This document shows, in pieces, positions 1 through 8,584 of a stretch of 64,000 bases of DNA. Under the pieces are notes generated by a model that saw nothing but the letters and a program-made list of their open reading frames with translations, did not search any database and had not been told where the DNA came from. The translations under genes were made by a program, and so were the position numbers. How positions within the stretch are numbered: the stretch's first letter is position 1; the number at the start of each line of letters is the position of its first letter. Origin of the DNA: Candidatus Sericytochromatia bacterium (lineage in GTDB: Bacteria; Cyanobacteriota; Sericytochromatia; UBA7694); the NCBI GenBank assembly GCA_018780035.1, contig JADMKE010000016.1:434001-498000 (forward strand), written 5' to 3'.

Positions 1-1560
1 AAGATTCTGCCCACGATTGTCTCGCGCTGCCAGCGCTTTGACTTTCAACGTATCGCCTTGCCTGCTCTGCTCAAACACCTGCAAAAAGTAGCTGCAGCGG
101 AACAGATTGGTGTTTCGGCCCAGGCTTTGGAGGCGATTGCCCGCAAAGCGGCAGGGGGTGGGCGTGATGCCTTGAGCTTGCTCGATCAGGTTCATGCCAT
201 GTCGGCACCGGGTGAATCCCTGCCTGATGCCTTGGTTTATCAGGTGCTGGGGCTGATCGACGAGGAAACCTTGCTCTCGCTGGCTCAGGCCCTGTTTCAG
301 AGCCAGATCGAAGCCCTGCTGGGGCATTTACAGGCCCTGCTGGAAAAGGGCCATGATCCGTTGCAGATCATTCAGGAACTCTTGCAACTCTTGCGCCACC
401 TCACTTTGGCCCATTTGCCCAGCAGCAGTCTCGAAAGCTTGGGTGTGCCCGTACACCTGATTCCCGCGCTCAAAGCGCTTTCGGCTTTTTTGACACCGGG
501 ACAAAGCGTGAGTGTGATTGAGCAATTGCTCAAGACGGCAGATCGCCTGCACAAAGTGACCCAGCCCGAAATTTGGCTGGAGGCCGATCTGATTCAAATC
601 TGTCTGCAGGCCGAGCGCTCGCTTTTGCAGCGCCTCGAAGACCTGGAGCGGGGCGCTGTTCCCGCTGGCGTCAAAGCACGGCCAGCTACTCCCACCCCTG
701 ATCAGCGCTCCAAACCGCTCCCCCCCCCTCCTTCTTTTTCTCAGTCAGATTCCCGTCCTGCTCCTGCTTTGGCCCCAGAAGTTGTTTCTGAACCGCTCGA
801 ACCCCCCGAGATCTGGATTCCCGACGAAGAACCCGAGGCCTATGTTTTGCCTGAGGAGCCTTTGAGCGAAAATCCCCCGCCGGAGGCCGAGCCTGTTCAG
901 CTCTCTTCGGCGATCAGCGATAACGAAATGCGTCAGATCTGGCAACGCTTTTTAAACAGTGTCTTGGATCAACAGGGGCCGCTTTATGGCTTTATGAGCA
1001 ATGGAAAACTGGTGCATATCGACACGGTGCGCCGTCACTGGATTGTGCGCTTCGCTTCCCGTCCCCACAGAGATCGGGTCGAAAAAAGTCTCAAAACCGG
1101 GCGATTAAATCCGCTTTTGGAAGAGATCATGGGCAGTCCTTTTCAAATGCTCTTGGAAATGGCGGGCGAACGGGCCTTTGTTGCTCCGCTTGAACCCACG
1201 CCAGCAGCTGCTCAGACTCTCGCTTCGGGTGCCCGTGCCCTCCCTCCTCCACCAGCCCGTGATGGCAGCTTGCCCCCTCCTCCAGCCCGCGATGGCCGCT
1301 TGCCACCCCCGCCTGCCCGCAGTAGTAGTCCGCCACCCAGAGTCACTCCTGCTGCCGTTGAAATTCCACCCGAGGCGGAAGAACCTCCCCCTTTGCCAGA
1401 GGACCCTTATGCCGCCAGTGCTGAGCATTCAGAGCCTGAGCATCCAGAACGTGCCCGTCGCCCAGCCAGTGAGTCCAGTTCATCACGGCCCCCTGTCCAT
1501 CAGCCCCTGGATGCCGTGGCCGAATTGTTCAAAGGCAAAGTGATTCGCCTCGACGTTTGA
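1..1560 (+). CDS. dnaX: DNA polymerase III subunit gamma/tau, C-terminal part
   Basis: Clamp-loader subunit of the replicative polymerase; the gene enters from the left edge, so the ATPase domain is missing here. The first codons read KILPTIVSRCQRFDFQRI, the sensor-1/SRC segment typical of DnaX, followed by the helical lid and collar domains (to about residue 220 of the visible part). From about residue 225 comes a long Pro/Glu-rich linker, then a short folded tau-like segment (about 305-385), then a second Pro-rich stretch holding three near-copies of LPPPPARDG, and a conserved-looking end, VAELFKGKVIRLDV. A HolB (delta prime) origin is less likely because of the long tau-type extension. The 3' end faces the convergent methyltransferase gene 7 bp away. 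Confidence 0.9.
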   Translation, partial: KILPTIVSRCQRFDFQRIALPALLKHLQKVAAAEQIGVSAQALEAIARKAAGGGRDALSLLDQVHAMSAPGESLPDALVYQVLGLIDEETLLSLAQALFQSQIEALLGHLQALLEKGHDPLQIIQELLQLLRHLTLAHLPSSSLESLGVPVHLIPALKALSAFLTPGQSVSVIEQLLKTADRLHKVTQPEIWLEADLIQICLQAERSLLQRLEDLERGAVPAGVKARPATPTPDQRSKPLPPPPSFSQSDSRPAPALAPEVVSEPLEPPEIWIPDEEPEAYVLPEEPLSENPPPEAEPVQLSSAISDNEMRQIWQRFLNSVLDQQGPLYGFMSNGKLVHIDTVRRHWIVRFASRPHRDRVEKSLKTGRLNPLLEEIMGSPFQMLLEMAGERAFVAPLEPTPAAAQTLASGARALPPPPARDGSLPPPPARDGRLPPPPARSSSPPPRVTPAAVEIPPEAEEPPPLPEDPYAASAEHSEPEHPERARRPASESSSSRPPVHQPLDAVAELFKGKVIRLDV

Positions 1561-1567
1561 GTTTGAA

Positions 1568-2161
1568 TTAATCTGGATTGCGCCGGTAGCAGCTAAAGAC
1601 ATGAAAATTGGCTTCATGCAGTTCCAGCAGTTCAATTTCGGGAAAAAAATCAGGCAGGTCTTCCCACCAATCGTGCATGAAGCGAAAATAATCGCGGGGA
1701 TAAGAATGGTATGCAAAACCAGGGGGATGGGTATGACTGACCAAAATGCCGTGGGGAGCGAGGGCTTCAAACATGTTTTTCATGGCCCCAAAAGGGTTAT
1801 AGACATGTTCAAGGGTTGCTTGATTGATAATCAGGTCATAGCGGTCTTCGGGCAGCGGGTTTTCGAAACTGCTTAGATCACCGTAAATATCACAGTCATT
1901 TGCGGTGGCCTCGGCCAGTTCGGGGTACAAATCCAGGGTTTCAAATTGCCATTGTGGATAATAGCTTTCAAATTCTTGTTTGACTTTTTTGCCTTCGGAA
2001 ATCAGCAAAACGCGGTGTCCCGTTGTGTAATGCTCCCACCATTGTTTCATAATGCCGTGGTAGCCTGTACTCAGATTGCTGACTGCCAGACGGCCCCCTT
2101 GCCACAGCCCCTGGCTGTGGGTATTCCAACTCTGCTTGCTTTTTGAAAAAGTATAGACCAT
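1568..2161 (-). CDS. Class I SAM-dependent methyltransferase-like protein
   Basis: 197 aa, cytoplasmic, no signal peptide. The fold shows as VLLISEG (motif I region), a later ETLDLYPE acidic strand end, then YDLIINQATLEHV (motif IV, with the HV that often follows in methyltransferase type 11/12 proteins) and GILVSHTHPP (motif V/VI). The glycine loop of motif I is degenerate, so cofactor binding is not certain. I chose the ATG at 2161 because the upstream in-frame sequence (to 2260) is AT-rich and encodes an unlikely Lys/Phe-rich leader. The substrate cannot be told. It is convergent with dnaX and divergent from the lipoprotein gene at 2363. Confidence 0.6.
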   Translation of the reverse strand: MVYTFSKSKQSWNTHSQGLWQGGRLAVSNLSTGYHGIMKQWWEHYTTGHRVLLISEGKKVKQEFESYYPQWQFETLDLYPELAEATANDCDIYGDLSSFENPLPEDRYDLIINQATLEHVYNPFGAMKNMFEALAPHGILVSHTHPPGFAYHSYPRDYFRFMHDWWEDLPDFFPEIELLELHEANFHVFSCYRRNPD

Positions 2162-2362
2162 ACGTATTTCACCCAATTTGAATAATATAAAATAAAAGCC
2201 GATTATTTTAATTGAAGTGAGGGTTTTTGCCCGTTTTTTTTCACTAGCTTTTCTATCCATATTTTACGCCAATTAAGATTTGTGTCAATCGTATGCTTGA
2301 CAGGTGGGATTGATTCCGGTAAAAAGCAAAGGCTTCGATCACAAACACAAACGGAGATCTTC

Positions 2363-3718
2363 ATGTCTATTTTGAATTGGCGTTATGCCCTTTTGGCCGC
2401 TTCTGCGACAGCCCTGACCCTGGGTACAGCTTGTACCGCTCCGGGTTCTGGACCCAGTGTTGTCAATCCCAGTGCCAAACCCTCTGCGTCGGTGACGGTC
2501 ACATCACCTTCGGCATCCCCCGTTTCTGGGGTGACAAACCCAGTCGCTTCATCTTCTCCGACAGCCACTGCCAGCGCCAATCCTGTTGGATCGACTTCCG
2601 GCTGGGCACTGTTTAAAGGCTCGGTGCCTTGCAGTGACAAAGCCACCATGTGGTGGGACGACGACAATAAAGCTTTTTGGGGCTGTGGTAAAGCGGGTAC
2701 AAACGGCTTTTCGACCACCACAGATGGCGGCATGACCTGGACTGCCCAGCGCAAATTTGATGGCGTCAAAGTGCAGGGCCTGACCCGCGCTTCTGGTACT
2801 TTGTATGTCAGTGGCATTGTCGGTTCTGGCCCTGTTGGTACGGTTAACGAAAGCAGTCCTGAACGCATGGATTTTACGGAACTTTACGTCCGTGGTAAAA
2901 ATGCATTTACCTCTGTTGCCCAGGGCGAAGGCGTGGCTGTAACCTCCGATGGTCAGATTCTGGTCGACTCTCTGACCGGCACCACCGCCGTCTATTCGCC
3001 CGGCAATAATGCAGCCGGCAAAGCCTGGTTTAGTTCAGTGTGTACAGGCAAAGACCCCAGTAATTTTAATCCCGATAGCAGCAAGACTTTTTGTGAAATG
3101 CACAGTGTCGGAGAAGAAAAATTGGACGATCCCAATGCCACGGCTTATCAGGTGACGGCCATTCAAGCTGTGAACGATCAATTTTATGCCACAGGCCGCA
3201 GAATCAACGAGCCCGCGAAAATGCGGATGCCTTCGAAAAAGGCCGGTGCAACTTACCATATGCAAACAGTGCAATTGCAAAAATCCAGTGAAGCAGGTGA
3301 AATGCTCGATCTGGTGGTTTGGCCCAATGGCCGCATCATCACCGTGGGCACGGATCAGAGCAGCGGCGCATATCTGCCTTTGATCTATCTCTGCAGTGAG
3401 GGCAAAGACTGTTACAATGCCGCCAATTGGCAAGACATTGAACTGGATACCCAGGGCTTTAAATATGAGCTGAGTGCCCGTGATGGCCGTGCGGTTGATG
3501 CCAGTGGCGACACGATTGTGGTGGTGGGCAATTTTGTGCCCAATACCGGTGGTTGGGTGGTTATGAGCAAAGATGCAGGCAAAACCTGGCAGGATCTTAC
3601 CCCTGCTCTGGCTGCGCTCTCTCCCAAAGCCAAGCTCAATCTGGTCTATGATGTCAAAGTCTTTCCCAGTGGCAAAATCATGATCTTTGGCGAAGACAAC
3701 TTTATTTATCAGCCCTGA
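2363..3718 (+). CDS. Lipoprotein with Asp-box (BNR-like) repeats
   Basis: 451 aa. The N-terminus MSILNWRYALLAASATAL plus LGTAC is a signal peptide ending in a lipobox-like Cys, followed by a Ser/Pro/Thr-rich tether of about 60 residues. The folded part carries at least two Asp-box motifs, TTDGGMTWT (about residue 125) and SKDAGKTWQD (about 405), the beta-propeller hairpin signature of sialidase/BNR and Vps10-like proteins. Catalytic sialidase residues are not evident, so this is probably a binding or structural beta-propeller on the cell surface. The ATG at 2363 is preceded by GGAG at 2352-2355. An upstream in-frame start at 2282 would hide the signal peptide and is rejected. A strong terminator follows. 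Confidence 0.7.
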   Translation: MSILNWRYALLAASATALTLGTACTAPGSGPSVVNPSAKPSASVTVTSPSASPVSGVTNPVASSSPTATASANPVGSTSGWALFKGSVPCSDKATMWWDDDNKAFWGCGKAGTNGFSTTTDGGMTWTAQRKFDGVKVQGLTRASGTLYVSGIVGSGPVGTVNESSPERMDFTELYVRGKNAFTSVAQGEGVAVTSDGQILVDSLTGTTAVYSPGNNAAGKAWFSSVCTGKDPSNFNPDSSKTFCEMHSVGEEKLDDPNATAYQVTAIQAVNDQFYATGRRINEPAKMRMPSKKAGATYHMQTVQLQKSSEAGEMLDLVVWPNGRIITVGTDQSSGAYLPLIYLCSEGKDCYNAANWQDIELDTQGFKYELSARDGRAVDASGDTIVVVGNFVPNTGGWVVMSKDAGKTWQDLTPALAALSPKAKLNLVYDVKVFPSGKIMIFGEDNFIYQP

Positions 3719-3738
3719 TTGGGGAGACTGTTCTGAGC

Positions 3739-3770
3739 AAAGGGGCTGATAGAAATCAGCCCCTTTTGTT
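3739..3770 (+). terminator. Intrinsic terminator after the Asp-box lipoprotein gene
   Basis: Perfect 12-bp stem (3739-3750 and 3755-3766) with the 4-nt loop AGAA, flanked by T-rich sequence on the right and A's on the left. It sits 20 bp after the stop codon at 3718. Confidence 0.9.
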
Positions 3771-3848
3771 TAAGCTGTTGGACTGTCTGAGCCTTGTGGC
3801 ATACTTTGAAGACACCCATTTTCCAACAGAGCACAATGGAGCAACTCA

Positions 3849-4478
3849 ATGAAAAAGATTTTCTTGGCCTCTCTGGCTTTTCTCGGGCTTTGCTTGCCCG
3901 TATTGGCTGATTCCCCCGTGACATCCACGACCTTTTCTGAGGCCTATCAAGATCTTCCTTTGATCGTCGAAGCCCAGACGGGCCATCAACTCACGCCCGC
4001 CATGGCTGCTTTTTTAAGTGACAACACCCAGCCCCTTGATCAGCGACTGGCTTTGGTCAATGCCCTGGGTTGGAAATTTGAAGGCCAAAACAACGCTGCT
4101 CTTTGGCTGAAACACTTACAGATACAGAAACAGCAAGCGGGAGCCCGCCCCGAACAATTGGCGCTCAGTGCCGAAGAACAGTTGTTTTTGGGCTATTTGA
4201 TGGTTTTGGACAATTATTTTGAGCCCCGCCCTGGTGTGCAGTGGGTAAGGCGGGGAGCGCGGCAACTCTGGCAGAGCCAGTCAGCTCAGCTGGTTTTGGC
4301 GATTGTCGAAGCCCAGGACTATATCAACCGCTCCAAGCTCTGGTGCCAGATTTGGCTTCAGACCGAAAGAGCCCTCACAGATACCCGCCTGAAAGCAGAC
4401 CTGCGCCCACAGGCCCGCAAGCTGATTGTCGAATATCTCGAACTGTATCAGCCCTATTGCCGGAGCGAAAATCCTTAA
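3849..4478 (+). CDS. Secreted protein of unknown function
   Basis: 209 aa. A clear Sec signal peptide (MKKIFLASLAFLGLCLPVLA, cleavage probably after LADS) precedes a mostly helical soluble domain rich in Gln, Leu and Ala, with no recognised motif. GGAGC at about 3838 serves as ribosome binding site. The last 4 bp overlap the end of the convergent gene at 4475. The function is unknown; a periplasmic helical scaffold is all the sequence allows. Confidence 0.65.
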   Translation: MKKIFLASLAFLGLCLPVLADSPVTSTTFSEAYQDLPLIVEAQTGHQLTPAMAAFLSDNTQPLDQRLALVNALGWKFEGQNNAALWLKHLQIQKQQAGARPEQLALSAEEQLFLGYLMVLDNYFEPRPGVQWVRRGARQLWQSQSAQLVLAIVEAQDYINRSKLWCQIWLQTERALTDTRLKADLRPQARKLIVEYLELYQPYCRSENP

Positions 4479-5893
4479 GCTGCCAAGGTTGCGTTTAATT
4501 GCGACACAACCCGATCATAGCGTTCTTGAACCTGTTCGCTGAGGTTTTCCCGTTGGCTGCGTGAATTGCGTTCAAATTGTTGATCGGTTTGCAGTTGGGC
4601 AAAGAAGAGTGAATCCCCTTTGCGCCTTTCGAGAATTCGGGATAAATTGCCGAGCAAAATAGCACCTTGATCTTTGTCCAATTGTTCGAGAATTTCGCGG
4701 AAGGCCCGAATCAAAGAGACGAGACCGTCTTCAAAACCTTTGGGGGGTTCCGGCTTGGGTGAAAGCACACGCAAGGCCAGCTCATCGGCTTTGCGGATCA
4801 GATCTTCAGCTGCACCTGAGAGATCGGCTGATTCTGCAATTTGGGTATTGACTTCGCTGTTGAGCTCTTCAAAAGCCGGGGCCCATTGGCTGCGCATATC
4901 CGTCCGCAGGGCGTTCATCGCCGCTCCCAGGCCCGAAAGCTCTTCTGGGCGCATGTCTTGCATCAGGTTGAGGGCTTCCAGCCCGGATGCTGCCAGGGGT
5001 GCATTCATCAGATCGGGTGCCGCTGTTTGACCGGGACCCGCCAAGAGTTGCATTGCTGTTTGCATCCCCATTTTAAGTTCGTCTGCGCCACTGCTTTGAA
5101 TCTGAGTGGCTGCGTTCAAGAGGTCTTGGGGTGTTAGACCGCCTGTTTCTTGGCGGCGTTCTTCAAGCAATAATACCCATTGTTGCAGACGAGAGGCCTG
5201 TTCGGTGGGGGGGGCCTTTTCGTGAAGATGGCCAATACAGTGGCTCATGGCCATGGCCATTGTCGCTTCTTGTTGTTCTGCCGGTGCCAGGCTCTTTTCG
5301 CCTGTGGCGGCAGCCTGTATGCGTTCCAGCCCTGCACTTAATATGCGGTGCATATGTTGCAGACGGGGGCTGTTGCTGTCTTCCAGTCTTTGTTCTAAGC
5401 GCTCAAGCGAGGTTTGAATGCGTTGGCTCAAACGATCGCGCAAGGCCTCGCTGCGCGGGTGGCTCAGGGCCTGTTCCAGCCTTTTGGGCAGGCGATTTTC
5501 AGCGATCTCCGGGAGGCTGTTATCAACCCGAATATTTTTGGCGGCTTCTGCCAAAGGATGGACCTGTTTGAGATCGACGCCCGCAGGCAGGCTTTTCAGG
5601 GCTTGGTCCAGGGCTTTGAAGAGATAGCTTCGCGACAATTGCGGCTCTTGAATGGCTGTTACTGACTTTTCGCTGAGTTCCAGCGCAAAAGAGACCTCTG
5701 TACGGGCCAATTTTTGCGGATCCAGGCTGCGAATCACCGGCGACTGGCGCACAAAGCTATCGGGGGTACTGAGGGCATTGGTTTCAACGCTGGGTCGAAT
5801 TTTCCAAGAGACAGGTTTTAAACCCAGATTGCTTTGAGGACTGCGGATCGCAGACAATGAGAGCGGAGAAGAAATCGATTGAATAGAAGTCAT
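4475..5893 (-). CDS. Large helical protein of unknown function
   Basis: 472 aa with no signal peptide and no membrane segment. The N-terminal 70 residues are Ser/Pro/Ile-rich and probably disordered (MTSIQSISSPLSLSAIRSPQ). The rest is strongly helical and amphipathic with many Leu/Gln/Glu/Arg, for example around residues 130-200 and 380-470, suggesting coiled-coil or helical-bundle packing. I do not recognise the family. It is one of several proteins here with a short unstructured N-terminus starting M-x-x-[IVL] and no Sec signal. It is followed on the same strand (upstream) by the replication initiator-like gene. Confidence 0.6.
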   Translation of the reverse strand: MTSIQSISSPLSLSAIRSPQSNLGLKPVSWKIRPSVETNALSTPDSFVRQSPVIRSLDPQKLARTEVSFALELSEKSVTAIQEPQLSRSYLFKALDQALKSLPAGVDLKQVHPLAEAAKNIRVDNSLPEIAENRLPKRLEQALSHPRSEALRDRLSQRIQTSLERLEQRLEDSNSPRLQHMHRILSAGLERIQAAATGEKSLAPAEQQEATMAMAMSHCIGHLHEKAPPTEQASRLQQWVLLLEERRQETGGLTPQDLLNAATQIQSSGADELKMGMQTAMQLLAGPGQTAAPDLMNAPLAASGLEALNLMQDMRPEELSGLGAAMNALRTDMRSQWAPAFEELNSEVNTQIAESADLSGAAEDLIRKADELALRVLSPKPEPPKGFEDGLVSLIRAFREILEQLDKDQGAILLGNLSRILERRKGDSLFFAQLQTDQQFERNSRSQRENLSEQVQERYDRVVSQLNATLAA

Positions 5894-5944
5894 CTCAATT
5901 CCTTTGTTTTAAAACCTGTCCTGATTATAGCAGAAGACCTAAAC

Positions 5945-7303
5945 TTAAGGGTTTTTTCGGGGGCGACCCCGGCGACGGGGAGCGGACTGAGGCAGATCTC
6001 TTTCAAAGCGACAGGCATAGGCCTGGGCAGGAGAGAGTATAAAATCCATTTTGTACTGACGATTGGCGATTTCGAGTGCCCCATTGGGAAAAACCCGTTT
6101 GATCCGGAATTTTTGTCCGTCTGAGAGGGTGAGGTAATCGGCTTGTTCGGCTACTTTGATCAGGGCCGCAATTTTGTGGGTATCGAGACTTTGTTCGTCG
6201 GCTTCAAACATGCGCTCGTACTCTTCGCGAAATTCTTGGGCCCAATTGTGCTGTAGACAGAGTTTGAGATAATTGCTGTAATTTTGAGCCCCATTGCGAT
6301 TGGCGTAAAAAATATTCCATTTGACATATTCAAAACCAAAGCGCTGATAGGCTTGGGTGATCAGTTCTTGCAGGGGTTTGGACTGTCGTTTGAGGTAGCT
6401 TAACAATTCCTGCAAGAGGGGGTCTGCAAAGCCTGTGTCAGGGCTTTCTGGAGGCGGTAATTGCACCAATTCATCAAAGAGATGGGTCAGGGAAATGCGG
6501 GTGAATTCAATCGTTTTGCGGCTGTTATTGACCTCATAGGTCACTGCGTAAATCTCACGTGGATCCATGCCCATTTCCCGCAAAAGCCCAATGTGGTTGG
6601 AGAGTTTATTCAATTCTTGCAGTGCCGATTTGACCGCTGTGAGCACGTCACTGGGGTAAATCACACGCTCCTCTTGGCCCCCTTTGGCGATTTTGCGGCG
6701 GGTATAAAGGGTTAAGAGGCTGCCCAATTCCACCAGGGGAATTTTAAATTGGTTTTGGTTTTTAAACATGCGTGTGAGAATTTCAAATAAGCGACGCGAA
6801 ACCGGGCGACGCAAGGCTTTATAATAATTAAAATCGAGGTATTTAAAATACACTGATTGCTGAATTTGTGTTAACCAGGGTTCACTCAGCCGAATCTCGA
6901 TCCGTTTGTCTTTTTCGCGCAGGCGGTAATTTTCGATCAGTCTGAAACCCGTCGAGCTGTTTTTTTGACCCTCGTAGAAACGCTCGCTAAATTCAATGCT
7001 GACATGGAGCCAACGTTTGAGACTGTCTTCAAGACGGCTTAAATACTGGGGATTGACCGGACAGCCACAGCCTTTGAGAATTTCATAGCGGCTGAATTCC
7101 AAACGGGGAGAATAATTCTCCTGTTGGGAGCGCATCAGAATATACATTAAAAAGAGCATGTCCAATTGATCGGGGGCCCGGTAAGCGGCCCGATAGGTAT
7201 AGCCCTGGGGGTGGCTCCAGACCATCGGGGCATTGGCATGGGAAACCTGAAACCACATGGGATATTCGAGAAAATTGAGATCCTGTTTGAGTACACTTTT
7301 CAT
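5945..7303 (-). CDS. Replication initiator protein A-like DNA-binding protein with C-terminal AT-hook
   Basis: 452 aa. The N-terminal 280 residues resemble plasmid-type Rep/RepA initiators (RPA family): a hydrophobic-aromatic start (LNFLEYPMWF), a helix such as LDMLFLMYILMRSQQ, then SRYEILKGCG and LEDSLKRWLHVSIEF, as in the winged-helix initiator core, and a second winged-helix-like half around RRLFEILTRMF. The C-terminus APRRRGRPRKNP contains an AT-hook core (RGRP) that would bind AT-rich minor groove. The gene is divergent from ftsZ. It could be a domesticated initiator, a copy-control protein or a transcription factor; the family call is moderate and the chromosomal role is inferred. Confidence 0.55.
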   Translation of the reverse strand: MKSVLKQDLNFLEYPMWFQVSHANAPMVWSHPQGYTYRAAYRAPDQLDMLFLMYILMRSQQENYSPRLEFSRYEILKGCGCPVNPQYLSRLEDSLKRWLHVSIEFSERFYEGQKNSSTGFRLIENYRLREKDKRIEIRLSEPWLTQIQQSVYFKYLDFNYYKALRRPVSRRLFEILTRMFKNQNQFKIPLVELGSLLTLYTRRKIAKGGQEERVIYPSDVLTAVKSALQELNKLSNHIGLLREMGMDPREIYAVTYEVNNSRKTIEFTRISLTHLFDELVQLPPPESPDTGFADPLLQELLSYLKRQSKPLQELITQAYQRFGFEYVKWNIFYANRNGAQNYSNYLKLCLQHNWAQEFREEYERMFEADEQSLDTHKIAALIKVAEQADYLTLSDGQKFRIKRVFPNGALEIANRQYKMDFILSPAQAYACRFERDLPQSAPRRRGRPRKNP

Positions 7304-7304
7304 G

Positions 7305-7332
7305 GGGTGCTTTTTATCGGGTGCTTTTTATC
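7305..7332. repeat. Tandem 14-bp repeat just upstream of the Rep-like gene start
   Basis: GGGTGCTTTTTATC occurs twice in perfect tandem (7305-7318, 7319-7332), beginning one base before the start codon of the Rep-like gene on the minus strand. It may be an autoregulatory operator or iteron pair, or a local duplication. The rest of the 217-bp divergent spacer to ftsZ at 7521 is AT-rich and shows no other clear structure. Confidence 0.6.
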
Positions 7333-7520
7333 ATTGAATTTCCGTTTAAAAACTAGTGAAATTCTTTCTCATCTTAACAGCTGATGAGGGGAGTCGCAAT
7401 TGTTTGAGGAACGCGATCAGAAAACCGCACTCAAAGTCGTCAGCATTTCCAGAACGTGTTAAACTGACTAGAATTGCGAAACGCAAGCTAAAAGACGCAA
7501 ATTATAGGACGCAAAACTTC

Positions 7521-8492
7521 ATGACACTTGTGAATATCAAAGTTTTTGGGGTTGGTGGTAGTGGCGGCAATACCATCAATCATATGCGCTCTTCCTCCTT
7601 CTCGGGCGTACAGTTTATTGCCGTAAATACCGATGCGCAGTCTCTGGCGCTGGTTGAAACCGAAAACCGTGTGCAGATTGGCTCGCGCCTGACACGGGGC
7701 TTGGGCGCTGGAGGTGACCCTGCTGTGGGTCTCAAGGCCCTCGAAGAAAACCGCGACGAAATGGCCAAATATCTGCAGGAAACCGATATGGTCTTTGTGA
7801 CCTGTGGTATGGGGGGCGGCACTGGCACAGGTGCTGCACCGGCCCTGGCCAATATGGCCAAAAGTGGCGGCGCATTAACCGTGGGTGTGGTGACCAAGCC
7901 CTTTCTGTTTGAAGGTAAAAAGCGCAAAGATCAGTCCGAAGCTGGCATTCAGCGCATGTTACAGAGTGTCGACACCCTGATCGTGATCTCCAACGATCGC
8001 CTGCTCCAGAGCATGAAGGGCCAAATGGCTGTGCGCGATGCCTTCCGCGAGGTCGACAATGTGCTCTTTCAAGCCATTCAGGGCATTTCCGATATCATCA
8101 CCATTCCGGGCTTGATCAACGTCGACTTTGCCGACGTCAAAGCCGTCATGTCCAACGCCGGTGTGGGTGTCATGGGTGTGGGTGTCAGCTCCCGTGAAGT
8201 AGAACATCCGGCCGTTGAAGCCGTTAAACGGGCGATTGAAAATCCCCTGTTGGAGTATTCGATTGATGGCGCCACGGGCGTTGTCTTTAATATCACCAGC
8301 GGCAGTGATATTGCCCTACACGAAATCAATATGGCAGCGGAAGTGATTTACAAAACGGTCAACCCCGATGCCAACGTGATTTTTGGGACCGTATTGGATG
8401 AAAATATGAAAGACGAAGTCAAAGTCACCGTGATTGCGATTGTCGGCAAACACGTTCTGACCCAGGCTTTGCAACAGACGCCCACCCGTTAA
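7521..8492 (+). CDS. ftsZ: Cell division GTPase FtsZ, ending at the globular core
   Basis: 323 aa tubulin homologue that polymerises at midcell to build the Z-ring. Seen: the N-terminal nucleotide-binding strand IKVFGVGGSGGN, the tubulin signature GGGTGTGAAP (about residues 97-106), NDRLL, and the T7 catalytic loop NVDFADV (about 200). The protein stops at KVTVIAIVGKHV plus about 11 residues, so the usual disordered linker and conserved C-terminal peptide that bind FtsA/SepF/ZipA are absent. ATG at 7521 was chosen because FtsZ homology begins there and AGGA lies about 11 nt upstream; the frame stays open to 7356. It stands alone, followed by a terminator, not in a dcw cluster. Confidence 0.93.
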   Translation: MTLVNIKVFGVGGSGGNTINHMRSSSFSGVQFIAVNTDAQSLALVETENRVQIGSRLTRGLGAGGDPAVGLKALEENRDEMAKYLQETDMVFVTCGMGGGTGTGAAPALANMAKSGGALTVGVVTKPFLFEGKKRKDQSEAGIQRMLQSVDTLIVISNDRLLQSMKGQMAVRDAFREVDNVLFQAIQGISDIITIPGLINVDFADVKAVMSNAGVGVMGVGVSSREVEHPAVEAVKRAIENPLLEYSIDGATGVVFNITSGSDIALHEINMAAEVIYKTVNPDANVIFGTVLDENMKDEVKVTVIAIVGKHVLTQALQQTPTR

Positions 8493-8520
8493 CGGCTGTC
8501 TTTAATCGCTATTTTTGATC

Positions 8521-8550
8521 AGGGCCTCTCACAAGAGGCCCTTTTTCTTT
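8521..8550 (+). terminator. Intrinsic terminator after ftsZ
   Basis: 9-bp GC-rich stem AGGGCCTCT / AGAGGCCCT (8521-8529, 8534-8542) with the loop CACA, followed by a T-rich tract (TTTTCTTTTT). Confidence 0.92.
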
Positions 8551-8584
8551 TTGCATGGTATGATCAGAAAAAACAGCAAAAATC

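Noticed and set aside
2282..2362. Upstream start of the Asp-box lipoprotein
   Set aside because: It would put 27 residues before the signal peptide; the GGAG site supports the ATG at 2363.
7356..7520. Upstream start of ftsZ
   Set aside because: FtsZ homology begins at 7521; the added codons are basic and unlike any FtsZ N-terminus, though a short extension cannot be fully excluded.
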